A DNA stretch of 64,000 bases from Streptomyces sp. NBC_01463 (GTDB lineage Bacteria; Actinomycetota; Actinomycetes; Streptomycetales; Streptomycetaceae), in NCBI GenBank assembly GCA_036227345.1, contig CP109468.1, positions 2,914,001 to 2,978,000 of the forward strand, written 5' to 3'. The notes beneath the pieces are model-generated. The model saw only the letters and a list, made by a program, of their open reading frames with translations, had not been told where the DNA came from and ran no database searches. The position numbers and the translations under genes are program-made. Positions within the stretch are counted from its first letter, which is position 1; every line of letters starts with the position of its first letter. Positions 7,800-16,493 of the stretch are shown here, piece by piece.

Positions 7800-8564
7800 G
7801 TGCCCAGTAGGACGAAGTCGATCGGTACGGGGTTGGCCGTCGCTCTTGTGACGGCGCTCACGCTGACGCTGAGCGGCTGCTCGATGGAGACCACGGCCCC
7901 CGGATCCGCCCGCGGCGACGCCGGCTCCGACGCCAAGGGCTCGTTCGGCCCGGTGGACTGCCGCGAGGCCAAGTGCATCGCCCTGACCTTCGACGCGGGC
8001 CCGGCCGAGGACACCCCCCATCTGCTGGACATCCTCAAGAAGGAGAAGGTCCACGCGACCTTCTTCCTGCTGGGCAAGAACCATGTGAAGAAGCACCCCG
8101 AGACCGTCCGCCGCATCGAGGCCGAAGGGCACGAGGTGGCCAACCACACCTGGTCGCACGAGATCCTGACGGACAAGAAGCCCGCCGAGATACGCGCCGA
8201 GCTGGAGAAGACGCAGGACGCGATCGAGGCGATCACCGGCAAGAAGCCGCGGCTGATGCGCCCGCCGCAGGGCCGGACCGACGACACCGTCTCCGGGATC
8301 AGCAAGGACCTCGGCCTGTCGCAGATCCTGTGGAGCGCCACCGCCAAGGACTACTCGACGACCGACTCCGCGCTGATCAAGAAGCGGATACTCGACCAGG
8401 CGAGCAGGGACGGCATCATCCTGCTGCACGACATCTACAAGGGCTCGGTCCCCGCCGTGCCGGGCATCATCCACGAGCTGAAGAAGCGCGGCTACACCTT
8501 CGTGACCGTGCCCCAGCTGATGGCCCCCGCCGAGCCGGTCCCCGGGACCATCTACCGCCCCTGA
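7800..8564 (+). CDS. polysaccharide deacetylase family lipoprotein
   Basis: A 254-residue NodB-homology (CE4) protein, starting at a GTG. The lipobox LSGC places the lipidated cysteine at residue 27, so the mature protein is membrane-anchored outside the cell. Motif 1 reads TFDAGP (63-68) rather than TFDDGP, so the metal-binding second Asp is Ala66. Motif 2 HTWSH (116-120) is intact, RPPQG is present and LHD occurs near the C-terminus. It probably acts on cell-wall or capsular N-acetyl groups, but the substitution leaves activity uncertain. It is preceded by an operator-like palindrome. Confidence 0.85.
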   Translation: MPSRTKSIGTGLAVALVTALTLTLSGCSMETTAPGSARGDAGSDAKGSFGPVDCREAKCIALTFDAGPAEDTPHLLDILKKEKVHATFFLLGKNHVKKHPETVRRIEAEGHEVANHTWSHEILTDKKPAEIRAELEKTQDAIEAITGKKPRLMRPPQGRTDDTVSGISKDLGLSQILWSATAKDYSTTDSALIKKRILDQASRDGIILLHDIYKGSVPAVPGIIHELKKRGYTFVTVPQLMAPAEPVPGTIYRP

Positions 8565-8582
8565 GCCCGCCGGACACGCGGA

Positions 8583-8616
8583 ACGGCCCGCCTCCCCGCG
8601 AGGGGGGACGGGCCGT
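8583..8616. terminator. bidirectional terminator between convergent genes
   Basis: ACGGCCCG (8583-8590) and CGGGCCGT (8609-8616) form a stem with further CCTCCCC/GGGGGG pairing inside. It lies between the convergent deacetylase-like gene and lon, and can serve both. Confidence 0.7.
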
Positions 8617-8662
8617 CCGTACCGGCCGTGTCCGCAGTGCCGCGTCCGTCACGCCGTGACAG

Positions 8663-11089
8663 CTACGCCGCGGCCGGGATCCTTCGCTCCGCCGGTGCCG
8701 AGGCCGGCGCCAGGGCGATCTCCAGCACCTGGCGGACGTCCGTGACCGGGTGGACCTCCAGCGTGTCCAGCACCTCGGCGGGGACGTCGTCCAGATCGGC
8801 CTCGTTGCGCTGGGGGATCACCACGGTGGTGATGCCCGCGCGGTGCGCGGCCAGCAGCTTCTGCTTCAGGCCGCCGATCGGCAGCACCCGGCCGGTCAGC
8901 GACACCTCGCCGGTCATCGCCACATCCGTGCGGACCAGCCGCCCGGAGAGCAGCGAGGCCAGCGCGGTCGTCAGGGTGATGCCCGCGCTCGGGCCGTCCT
9001 TGGGGACCGCGCCCGCCGGGAAGTGGATGTGCACGCCCCGGTCCTTGAGGTCGGCGACCGGCAGTTCGAGCTCCGCGCCGTGCGAGCGCAGGAAGCTCAG
9101 CGCGATCTGCGCGGACTCCTTCATGACGTCGCCGAGCTGACCGGTGAGGGTCAGTCCGGACGCCCCGGTCTCCGGATCGGCGAGCGACGCCTCCACGAAG
9201 AGGACGTCACCGCCCGCCCCGGTGACCGCGAGCCCGGTGGCCACGCCCGGCACCGCGGTGCGGCGCTCGGCCGGGTCCTGGGCGGACTCGGGGACGTGGT
9301 GCGGCCGGCCGATGAGCCCGCGCAGGTCCTCGTCGGTCACCGTGAACGGCAGTTCCCGGTCACCGAGCTCGTGCTGGGCCGCGACCTTGCGCAGCAGCCG
9401 GGCGACGGCCCGCTCCAGGTTCCGGACCCCGGCCTCCCTCGTGTACTCGCCGGCCAGCTTCCGCAGCGCCGACTCGTCGAGAGCGACCTCGTCCTTCTCC
9501 AGGCCGGCCCGCTCCAGCTGGCGCGGGAGCAGGTGGTCGCGGGCGATGACGACCTTCTCGTCCTCGGTGTAGCCGTCGAGCCTGACCAGTTCCATCCGGT
9601 CGAGCAGCGCCTCCGGGATGGCTTCGAGCACATTCGCGGTGGCCAGGAAGACGACGTCGCTGAGGTCGAGTTCGACCTCCAGGTAGTGGTCGCGGAAGGT
9701 GTGGTTCTGCGCCGGGTCGAGCACTTCGAGCAGCGCCGCCGCCGGGTCGCCCCGGAAGTCGGAGCCGACCTTGTCGATCTCGTCGAGGAGGACGACCGGG
9801 TTCATCGAACCGGCCTCCTTGATGGCGCGGACGATGCGTCCGGGGAGCGCGCCGACGTACGTGCGCCGGTGGCCGCGGATCTCCGCCTCGTCCCGGACAC
9901 CGCCGAGCGCGACGCGGACGAACTTGCGCCCCATGGCGTGCGCCACGGATTCACCGAGCGAGGTCTTGCCGACCCCGGGCGGGCCGACGAGGGCCAGCAC
10001 GGCTCCCCCGCGACGCCCGCCGACCACTCCCAGTCCGCGGTCGGCACGCCGCTTGCGCACCGCGAGGTACTCGGTGATGCGCTCCTTCACGTCCTGCAGG
10101 CCGGCGTGTTCGGCGTCGAGGATCTCCTGGGCGCCCCTGATGTCGTAGGCGTCCTCGGTCCGCTCGGTCCACGGGAGTTCGAGGACGGTGTCCAGCCAGG
10201 TCCTGATCCAGGAGCCCTCGGGGCTCTGGTCGGAGGACCGTTCCAGCTTGTCGACCTCCTTGAGCGCGGCCTCGCGGACGTGCTCGGGGAGGTCGGCGGC
10301 CTCGACGCGCGCCCGGTAGTCGTCGGACTCGTCGCCGGCACCGGGTTCACCGTTGAGCTCGGAGAGCTCCTTGCGCACGGCGTCGAGCTGGCGCCGCAGC
10401 AGGAACTCGCGCTGCTGCTTGTCGACGCCCTCCTGGACGTCCTTGGCGATCGACTCGGCGACGTCCTGTTCGGCGAGGTGCTCGCCGAGCCACTGGACGG
10501 CGAGCTTCAGCCGGGCGACCGGTTCCGCGGTCTCCAGCAGCTGCACCTTCTGGGCGATGCTGAGGAAGGGGGAGTATCCGGAGTTGTCGGCGAGCGCGGA
10601 GACGTCCTCGATCTGCTGGACCCGGTCCACGACCTGCCAGGCGCCGCGCTTCTTCAGCCAGCTGGTGGCGAGCGCCTTGTACTCCTTGACTAGCTCGGCG
10701 ACGGCTCCGGGGAGGGGCTCGGGGACGGAGACGTCGACCCGGGTCCCTTCCACCCAGAGCGCGGCACCGGGACCACTGGTCCCGGCCCCGATCCGCACCC
10801 GTCCGCGGCCGCGGATGAGGGCGCCGGGATCGCCGTCGGACAGCCGGCCGACCTGCTCGACCGTGCCGATGACACCGATCCCGGTGTACGAGCCGTCGAC
10901 GCGCGGAACGAGCAGCACCTCGGGCTTGCCACCGCCCTCGCCCGCCGCGGCCTGGGCGGCCTCGACGGCGGCACGGACCTCGGCGTCGGACAGATCGAGC
11001 GGAACCACCATTCCGGGCAGCACGACCTCGTCATCGAGCGGCAGCACAGGCAGGGTCAGCGGTGTGACGACGTTGGACTCAGTAGCCAT
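8663..11089 (-). CDS. lon: ATP-dependent protease Lon
   Basis: A full-length bacterial Lon of 808 residues. The N-terminal substrate-binding domain (1-300) is followed by an AAA+ module with GPPGVGKTS at 369-377 and LLDEIDK near 434-440. The C-terminal serine protease domain has catalytic Ser701 in KDGPSAG and Lys744 in GGLKQK. It degrades damaged and regulatory proteins in the cytoplasm. The ATG start at 11089 has GGGGAG upstream; a TTG 21 bp earlier is less likely. The leader contains an HspR-associated inverted repeat. In S. lividans lon is a documented member of the HspR regulon. Confidence 0.97.
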   Translation of the reverse strand: MATESNVVTPLTLPVLPLDDEVVLPGMVVPLDLSDAEVRAAVEAAQAAAGEGGGKPEVLLVPRVDGSYTGIGVIGTVEQVGRLSDGDPGALIRGRGRVRIGAGTSGPGAALWVEGTRVDVSVPEPLPGAVAELVKEYKALATSWLKKRGAWQVVDRVQQIEDVSALADNSGYSPFLSIAQKVQLLETAEPVARLKLAVQWLGEHLAEQDVAESIAKDVQEGVDKQQREFLLRRQLDAVRKELSELNGEPGAGDESDDYRARVEAADLPEHVREAALKEVDKLERSSDQSPEGSWIRTWLDTVLELPWTERTEDAYDIRGAQEILDAEHAGLQDVKERITEYLAVRKRRADRGLGVVGGRRGGAVLALVGPPGVGKTSLGESVAHAMGRKFVRVALGGVRDEAEIRGHRRTYVGALPGRIVRAIKEAGSMNPVVLLDEIDKVGSDFRGDPAAALLEVLDPAQNHTFRDHYLEVELDLSDVVFLATANVLEAIPEALLDRMELVRLDGYTEDEKVVIARDHLLPRQLERAGLEKDEVALDESALRKLAGEYTREAGVRNLERAVARLLRKVAAQHELGDRELPFTVTDEDLRGLIGRPHHVPESAQDPAERRTAVPGVATGLAVTGAGGDVLFVEASLADPETGASGLTLTGQLGDVMKESAQIALSFLRSHGAELELPVADLKDRGVHIHFPAGAVPKDGPSAGITLTTALASLLSGRLVRTDVAMTGEVSLTGRVLPIGGLKQKLLAAHRAGITTVVIPQRNEADLDDVPAEVLDTLEVHPVTDVRQVLEIALAPASAPAERRIPAAA

Positions 11090-11110
11090 GATCTCCCCTT
11101 CAGCACTCAA

Positions 11111-11131
11111 GTTGAGCTATGAAGACTCAAT
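11111..11131. promoter_or_regulatory. HAIR element (HspR operator) upstream of lon
   Basis: GTTGAGC-N7-ACTCAAT matches the HAIR consensus CTTGAGT-N7-ACTCAAG at all core TTGAG and ACTCAA positions, with exact 7-nt spacing. An additional ACTCAAG lies at 11105-11111. It is 22-42 bp upstream of the lon start. HspR repression of lon through such a site is established in Streptomyces. Confidence 0.8.
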
Positions 11132-11290
11132 GCTCGTGAGCCGCTCAATGTTCCCCGGGGTGCGTTCGCTGTGAGCGATCGCGGTACGGGCGAGGCTGTC
11201 GCCGTGTGCCCCGTGCAACGCCGGCGACGGCTGGCATAGTCCCGCCGAAATTCCGTGGAGGACGGCGGCGGGGCCGGAGAGGATGACCCC

Positions 11291-11875
11291 ATGACCGATG
11301 CCGCGCCCCCTTCGCACGCCCTGCTCGTCGTGGACGTCCAGAAGGCCGGGGTGACCGGCGGCCGGGCGGTTCCCGGCGCGGCCGGGCTGCTCGACCGGAC
11401 GGCTGACCTGATCGCGCGGGCGCGCCGGGCCGGCGCCCTGGTCGTGCACCTCCAGAACGACGGTGCGCCCGGCTCGGACGACGAGCCGCACACCCCGGGC
11501 TGGGCGCTCCACCTCCCCGTCGAGGCCGGCCCGACGGAGTTCGTGATCCGCAAGACCAGGGACGACGGCTTCGCGCAGACGTCGCTGGGCTCCCTGCTGA
11601 GCGGGGCCGGCGTCGAGGCGGTCACTGTGTGCGGCGTGATGTCGGAGATGTGCGTCCAGGCGACGGCCCGCACGGCCCTGGCCCTCGGCTACCGGGTCGT
11701 CCTGCCCCACGACGCCCATGCGACGCAGGACATCCCGGCCGCGCCGGGGATCAGTGCGGCGGTCCCGGCCGCGGTGGTGTCACGGGTCGCCGCCTGGGCC
11801 ATCAGCGGGGACGCCGAGGTCACCGTCCCGGCGGCGGACGTGAGGTTCGCGGCGCCGCGGACCGGGGCGCGCTGA
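11291..11875 (+). CDS. isochorismatase-family cysteine hydrolase
   Basis: A 194-residue cysteine hydrolase of the isochorismatase superfamily. The catalytic triad is visible: Asp in LLVVDVQKAG near residue 15, Lys in VIRKTRDD, and Cys in GVMSEMCV near residue 121. Substrates in this family include isochorismate, nicotinamide and N-carbamoyl compounds, and cannot be chosen here. The ATG start has GAGAGGA upstream. It is divergent from lon across the HAIR region, so it could share heat-shock input. Confidence 0.87.
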   Translation: MTDAAPPSHALLVVDVQKAGVTGGRAVPGAAGLLDRTADLIARARRAGALVVHLQNDGAPGSDDEPHTPGWALHLPVEAGPTEFVIRKTRDDGFAQTSLGSLLSGAGVEAVTVCGVMSEMCVQATARTALALGYRVVLPHDAHATQDIPAAPGISAAVPAAVVSRVAAWAISGDAEVTVPAADVRFAAPRTGAR

Positions 11876-11935
11876 GACCGTCACGAGCCGCCCGGAGCCC
11901 GGAAAGCGCTTGCGCCGCCTCGTACGCTCTCTGCT

Positions 11936-12781
11936 GTGACCAAAGCGACCGAAACCCCGTTGTCCGAAGCCTCGTCGACCGATGCATCCTCGTCCGGCCC
12001 CGCCGGCCTGCTCCAGGCCTACGACGAGAACATGCGCGGTGCGCCCCCGAATCCGCCCGAGGGCGTCCACTACGAGTGGGACGGCGAACTGCTGCGCGTC
12101 GTGGGCCAGTTCCGCGGCTTCGTGACCACGCCCCGGGACGTGGGGGTGCGCGGGGCCGAGCTCGACGAGCTGATCGCCCGGCAGCGCGACCACTTCGCCG
12201 CACGCGGCGAGGCCGTGGAGTGGAAGACCCGCGGCCACGACCTGCCGGCCGACCTGACCGACCGTCTGCGCGCCGCGGGCTTCGTCCCCGAGGAGCGGGA
12301 GGCGGTCCTCATCGGCCGCGCGGAGGAGATGGCCGCCGACCCGGTGCTGCCGGACGGTGTGACGATCCGGCAGGTCACCGCCGAAGCCGATCTGCGGCGC
12401 ATCGCCGTCGTGGAGTCGGAGATCTGGGGCGAGGACTGGAGCTGGCTGGGCGACGACCTGATGGCCCGGGTCGCCACCGCCCCCGACGAGATCGCCGTCT
12501 TCGTCGCCGAGGCCGGCGACGAGGTCGTCTCCGCGGCCTGGCTGGTCTTCCGTACGGGTACGGAGTTCGCCGGACTGTGGGGCGGCTCGACCCTGGCCGC
12601 GTGGCGGGGCCGCGGGATCTACCGCGCCCTGGTCGCCACCCGCGCGAGGCTGGCCGTCGCCCGCGGAAGCCGCTACCTCCAGGTCGACGCCTCCGACGAC
12701 AGCGCCCCGATCCTGCGCCGGCTCGGCTTCCACGCCGTGACCACGACGACGCCGTACGTCTGGACCCCGCCGCAGTCCTGA
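11936..12781 (+). CDS. GNAT family N-acetyltransferase
   Basis: A 281-residue protein with an N-terminal region of unknown role and a C-terminal GNAT domain. The acetyl-CoA-binding motif A appears as STLAAWRGRGIYRALV near residues 219-234, and RYLQVDASDDSAPILRRLGF follows as the motif B-type segment. It starts at GTG 11936. The acceptor substrate is unknown. It lies 60 bp after the cysteine hydrolase and may be co-transcribed. Confidence 0.85.
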   Translation: MTKATETPLSEASSTDASSSGPAGLLQAYDENMRGAPPNPPEGVHYEWDGELLRVVGQFRGFVTTPRDVGVRGAELDELIARQRDHFAARGEAVEWKTRGHDLPADLTDRLRAAGFVPEEREAVLIGRAEEMAADPVLPDGVTIRQVTAEADLRRIAVVESEIWGEDWSWLGDDLMARVATAPDEIAVFVAEAGDEVVSAAWLVFRTGTEFAGLWGGSTLAAWRGRGIYRALVATRARLAVARGSRYLQVDASDDSAPILRRLGFHAVTTTTPYVWTPPQS

Positions 12782-12822
12782 ACGGCCGGGGCCGCCCGGG
12801 CGGCGCCTTCTCGCGCCGTGCG

Positions 12823-12850
12823 TGAACCGAGTGGCGTCCGGCCTCCGATA
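12823..12850 (+). promoter_or_regulatory. candidate ECF-type autoregulated promoter of the sigma operon
   Basis: TGAACC (12823-12828), a 16-nt spacer and CCGATA (12845-12850) resemble an ECF sigma promoter (-35 GAAC type). Predicted initiation is at about 12857-12859, on or next to the GTG start codon of the sigma gene, so the transcript would be leaderless. This is inference from spacing and the -35 match. Confidence 0.4.
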
Positions 12851-12858
12851 GAGAGGGT

Positions 12859-13461
12859 GTGAGCCACTTGCGCCCCTCGGGGGACGACCGGAACGACGAG
12901 GCGCTGCTGCGTGCCGTCGCCCAGGGGGACACGACGGCCCTGGCCGCCCTGTACGACCGGCATGCCGGCTGGCTGCTGGCCCGGCTGAACCGCCGCTGTG
13001 CGGACGCCGAGACCGTACGGGAGGTGCTCCAGGACACCTTCGTCACGGCCTGGCGCTCCGCCGGTGCGCACCGGGGTGCCGAGGCCGGCGGCTGGCTCTG
13101 GGTGATCGCCGCGCGCCGGCTGGTCGACGCGCGGCGGAGCCGGGCCAGGACGGAGCGGGTGGCGCAGGCCGAGCACGCGGGCGGGGCGGAGTGGGCGGCC
13201 GACGTGCCGTCCGCCGAGGACCGGGTGCTGGCGGGCCTGGAGTACGGCGACGTGGGTGCCGCGCTCGACCGGATCTCGCCGGAACTCCGGGAGGTCCTGC
13301 GGGCGACGGTCATCGACGGGCTGACGACCCGGGAGGCCGCCGGGCTGCTCGGCATACCGGAGGGCACGGTCAAGACCCGTGCCCTGCGGGCCCGGCGCGA
13401 ACTGCGGGCCGCGCTGGACCGGCTGGTCGTGGAGAGCGGACCGCTGGGAGGCATCGCATGA
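12859..13461 (+). CDS. ECF-type RNA polymerase sigma factor
   Basis: A 200-residue sigma-70 family protein with region 2 (LYDRHAGWLLARL...LQDTFVTAWRSA, residues 32-71) and region 4 (LDRISPELREVLRATVIDGLT...GTVKTRALRARRELR). There is no region 3, as expected for ECF factors. It starts at GTG 12859. Its stop overlaps the anti-sigma start by 4 bp (ATGA). It heads a five-gene operon ending in an ABC export system, suggesting that it controls the response to a surface stress or compound handled by that system. Confidence 0.9.
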   Translation: MSHLRPSGDDRNDEALLRAVAQGDTTALAALYDRHAGWLLARLNRRCADAETVREVLQDTFVTAWRSAGAHRGAEAGGWLWVIAARRLVDARRSRARTERVAQAEHAGGAEWAADVPSAEDRVLAGLEYGDVGAALDRISPELREVLRATVIDGLTTREAAGLLGIPEGTVKTRALRARRELRAALDRLVVESGPLGGIA

Positions 13462-14375
13462 CGGCCTGGCACGTGGCAGACGAACTGGCCCTGCGGTACG
13501 CGGCGGGCACCGCCGCCGAGACCGAGGCCTGGTCCCTGGAGAAGCACGTCGAGTCCTGTGCACGCTGCGCGGACCGGGTGTCGGGGGCGGTGTGCGGCCG
13601 GGGGGACGCGCTGCCGCTGCTGGAGGGGGTCAGGGCGGCGGTGCTCGCCGCCGCGGCCGCGGAACCGGTGCGCTCGCGGGGGCGCGCGCCGGGGTGGGGG
13701 GCCCTGCGCACGTGGGGGCGTGCGCGGGGGCGGGGGGCCGCCACCCGGATCGGGCGGGTGCTGTGGGCCGCCGGGCCCGCCCTGCGGGGGGCGTGGGCGG
13801 CGGCACTGGTGCTGGTGGCGCTCGGTGCCGTCGCCCTCGCGTACGGGGGCGGGCTCGGCGGCTCGGTGCGGCCGCTGCTCCTCGTCGTCGCCCCGGTGCT
13901 GCCGCTCGCCGGGGTCGGTCTCTCTTACGGCCGCTCCGCCGACCCGATGCACGAGATCACCGCGACGACTCCGGGCGGCGGGCTGCGGCTGCTGCTGATC
14001 AGGACGGCCGCGGTGCTCGCGGTGACCGTCCCGGTGCTGACGCTCGCCTGGGCCGTACTGCCCGCATCGGCCGGGGGGCCGGGGGCCGTGGCGTGGCTGC
14101 TGCCCGGGCTGGCCATGACGCTGGGCGCGCTGGCGCTCGGCTCGTACGTCGGCTGCCGCACCGGGGCCTCCTCCGTCGCCGCGTGCTGGGCCGCCGCCGT
14201 CGCCGTACCGGCCTTCGGGATGTCGCCCGCGCCGGCCGCCGAGACGGCGCGGCTGGCCGCCCGGTACTTCGCGGGGCCCGCCGCACAGGGCGGCTGGGCG
14301 TTGGCGGCCGTGTGCTGCGCCGGGCTGCTGGCCCTGCGCCGCCGATCCTTCGACCACCTGGAGACGACGTCGTGA
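13458..14375 (+). CDS. zinc-finger (zf-HC2) transmembrane anti-sigma factor
   Basis: A 305-residue protein. The N-terminal ZAS-type motif reads HVESCARC (HxxxCxxC) at about residues 31-38. The rest carries about six hydrophobic membrane helices, more than the single helix of typical anti-sigma factors. The start ATG overlaps the sigma stop by 4 bp. It is very likely the cognate anti-sigma factor. The multi-spanning part resembles ABC-2 export accessory proteins and may sense through the membrane. Confidence 0.85.
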   Translation: MTAWHVADELALRYAAGTAAETEAWSLEKHVESCARCADRVSGAVCGRGDALPLLEGVRAAVLAAAAAEPVRSRGRAPGWGALRTWGRARGRGAATRIGRVLWAAGPALRGAWAAALVLVALGAVALAYGGGLGGSVRPLLLVVAPVLPLAGVGLSYGRSADPMHEITATTPGGGLRLLLIRTAAVLAVTVPVLTLAWAVLPASAGGPGAVAWLLPGLAMTLGALALGSYVGCRTGASSVAACWAAAVAVPAFGMSPAPAAETARLAARYFAGPAAQGGWALAAVCCAGLLALRRRSFDHLETTS

Positions 14376-14385
14376 GCGTGAGCGT

Positions 14386-15162
14386 ATGAACAGCACCGTC
14401 AGGGTCTCGGGGCTGACGGTCCGGCATCGCCGTACGACCGCCCTGGACGGGATCGATCTCGGCTTCGGCCCCGGGGTGCACGGGCTGCTCGGGCCGAACG
14501 GGGCGGGCAAGACGTCGCTGATCAGGGTGGTGTCCACGGCCACCGCTCCCACCTCCGGCCGGATCGAGCTGCTGGGCGACGAGGTGGGAGCGTCGGCGGA
14601 TCACCGCCGTCGTGCGGCGGTCCGGCGCAGGCTGGGCTATCTGCCGCAGGAGTTCGGCTACTACCCGGGCTTCACCGTCCGCGAGTTCGTCGCCTATGTG
14701 GCGTGGCTGAAGGAGATGGACGGCTCCGTGATCGCGGGCGCGGTGGAGCGTGCGGTGGACCGGGTGGGTCTGACGGACCGGATCGACGTCCGGATGAAGA
14801 CCCTGTCCGGCGGCATGGTGCGGCGCGTGGGCATCGCGCAGGCGATCGTCAACGAACCGGAGCTGCTGCTGCTCGACGAGCCGACCGCGGGTCTGGACCC
14901 GGAGCAGCGGGTGGAGTTCCGTGCGCTGATGCGGGAACTCGGCGAGCGCGCCACGGTCATCCTCTCCACGCACCTCGTCGAGGACGTGGTCACGGCCTGC
15001 GCGGACGTGACGCTCGTCGAGGCGGGCCGCATCGCGTACCGGGGGACGACGGCCGAGCTGGCGGCCCTCGGGGGCGAGGGGGACCGGCTCGACGGCAGCC
15101 CCGCCGAGCGGGGCTACACCGCAGCTCTGCACAGCCACCGGGCGACGGCGGCCGCCCGATGA
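14386..15162 (+). CDS. ABC transporter ATP-binding protein
   Basis: A 258-residue ABC ATPase with Walker A GPNGAGKT, signature LSGGMVRR, Walker B LLLLDEPTAGLDP and the H-loop STH. It is the exporter-type domain of the ABC-2 family. It lies 10 bp after the anti-sigma gene and overlaps the following membrane gene by 4 bp. It powers export or membrane remodelling with the two downstream membrane proteins. Confidence 0.93.
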   Translation: MNSTVRVSGLTVRHRRTTALDGIDLGFGPGVHGLLGPNGAGKTSLIRVVSTATAPTSGRIELLGDEVGASADHRRRAAVRRRLGYLPQEFGYYPGFTVREFVAYVAWLKEMDGSVIAGAVERAVDRVGLTDRIDVRMKTLSGGMVRRVGIAQAIVNEPELLLLDEPTAGLDPEQRVEFRALMRELGERATVILSTHLVEDVVTACADVTLVEAGRIAYRGTTAELAALGGEGDRLDGSPAERGYTAALHSHRATAAAR

Positions 15163-16493
15163 CGACGACCGGCACCCTGGCCGCCGAACAGGAGAACTCC
15201 CCCGGTCCCCGCCGCACCCGCCCGCCCGCCGCGTACCGCCCGACGCTCCTCGCGCTGCGGACCGAACTGCGCCGCGGCATCGCGCCGTGGACCGGTGGCT
15301 GCGTGGTACTCATGCTCGGCGTCACCATGGCGGCCAAGGCCGATACCTGGCAGGGCGGCTGGGGCGAGGCCCAGGGCTACCTGCACTCCGCCGCCACCCT
15401 GCTCACCGGTCCGCTGGTGGCGGCCGCCTCCTGCCGGCAGGGCGCCCGCGACCACCGGCGCTCGACGGCCGGACTCTGGAGCACCACCCCGCGCGCCCGG
15501 TCGACGCGGGTCGTGGTGGCCGCGCTGCCGATCGCGCTGTGGGCGGTCGCCGGGTATCTGGTCGTGTTCGCCGGCTCGCTGGTGGCCACCTGGCCGTACG
15601 CCGGGGGCGGCAGCCCCTTTCCCTCCGTGGCCGTCGCGGACTGCGCCTTCCTGCTGGCCGTCGGGCCGGTGGGTTTCGTCGTCGGCCAGCGGTGCCGGTG
15701 GCGGCTGGCCGCGCCCGCCCTCGCCGTCGTGCTGTACCTCGTCCTCGGTGTGCCTGACTACTACGACTCCTCGGCGCAGTACCTCGATCCGGCCATGCAG
15801 TACGCGCTGGAGAGGACTCTGCCGGTGTGGTGGTTCGCCCCGGCGATGGCGGCGTGGACCTGCGGCCTCGCCCTGGCCGCGCTGATCGCCCATGCGGCCA
15901 GGCGCAGGTTCCTCGCCGTCGTGCCGCTCGCCGTGGCGGCCGCGGTCGCCCCGCTGATCACGCACGCCGGCACCGACCTGCTGCGGGAGGACCCGGCCGC
16001 CTCCCGGCCCGTCTGCGCGGACGGCACCCCGCGGCTCTGCCTGACCGAGTACGACGAGTCGCTGCTGCCGCAGGTCTCACGGGCGCTGTCCGGACTGTTC
16101 GGGCGGCTGGACGGGGTGCCGGGCGCTCCGGCCCGCTATGTGGACCAGGAACCCCTGGACGGTTCCACCGAGGTCCGGGTGCCGACGCCGTACGTCGGCG
16201 GGTACCTCCTGCGCGGGCGGCTTCAGCACCCGGAGGACTTCGTCTGGCAGGTGACCTACGGGGTGGTGAACCGGGAGTGCCCCGACGCCCTCCACACCGA
16301 CCGCGTCATGGCGACCGACGAAGCCGTCAGGGGCTGGCTCGCCGGTCCCGACGCCGCCCGGTACTTCGGCACCGAGCGGACCCCTCAGCTCCGCCGGCTC
16401 GAAGCCATGCCCGCCTCCGAGCGCCGCGTCTGGCTCGGCCGCTTTCTGGCCACGCGCACGAGCTGCACCCCGTCGGAGGTGCCCGTCCTGTGA
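15159..16493 (+). CDS. ABC-2-like membrane protein with extracytoplasmic domain
   Basis: A 444-residue protein with about six hydrophobic helices in the first 280 residues. A large, probably extracytoplasmic C-terminal domain (from about 285, with CADGTPRLCLTEYDE giving a potential disulfide) follows. The ATG overlaps the ATPase stop. It is not closely recognisable beyond the ABC-2 permease layout. The soluble domain may bind the exported or sensed molecule. Confidence 0.75.
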   Translation: MTTTGTLAAEQENSPGPRRTRPPAAYRPTLLALRTELRRGIAPWTGGCVVLMLGVTMAAKADTWQGGWGEAQGYLHSAATLLTGPLVAAASCRQGARDHRRSTAGLWSTTPRARSTRVVVAALPIALWAVAGYLVVFAGSLVATWPYAGGGSPFPSVAVADCAFLLAVGPVGFVVGQRCRWRLAAPALAVVLYLVLGVPDYYDSSAQYLDPAMQYALERTLPVWWFAPAMAAWTCGLALAALIAHAARRRFLAVVPLAVAAAVAPLITHAGTDLLREDPAASRPVCADGTPRLCLTEYDESLLPQVSRALSGLFGRLDGVPGAPARYVDQEPLDGSTEVRVPTPYVGGYLLRGRLQHPEDFVWQVTYGVVNRECPDALHTDRVMATDEAVRGWLAGPDAARYFGTERTPQLRRLEAMPASERRVWLGRFLATRTSCTPSEVPVL

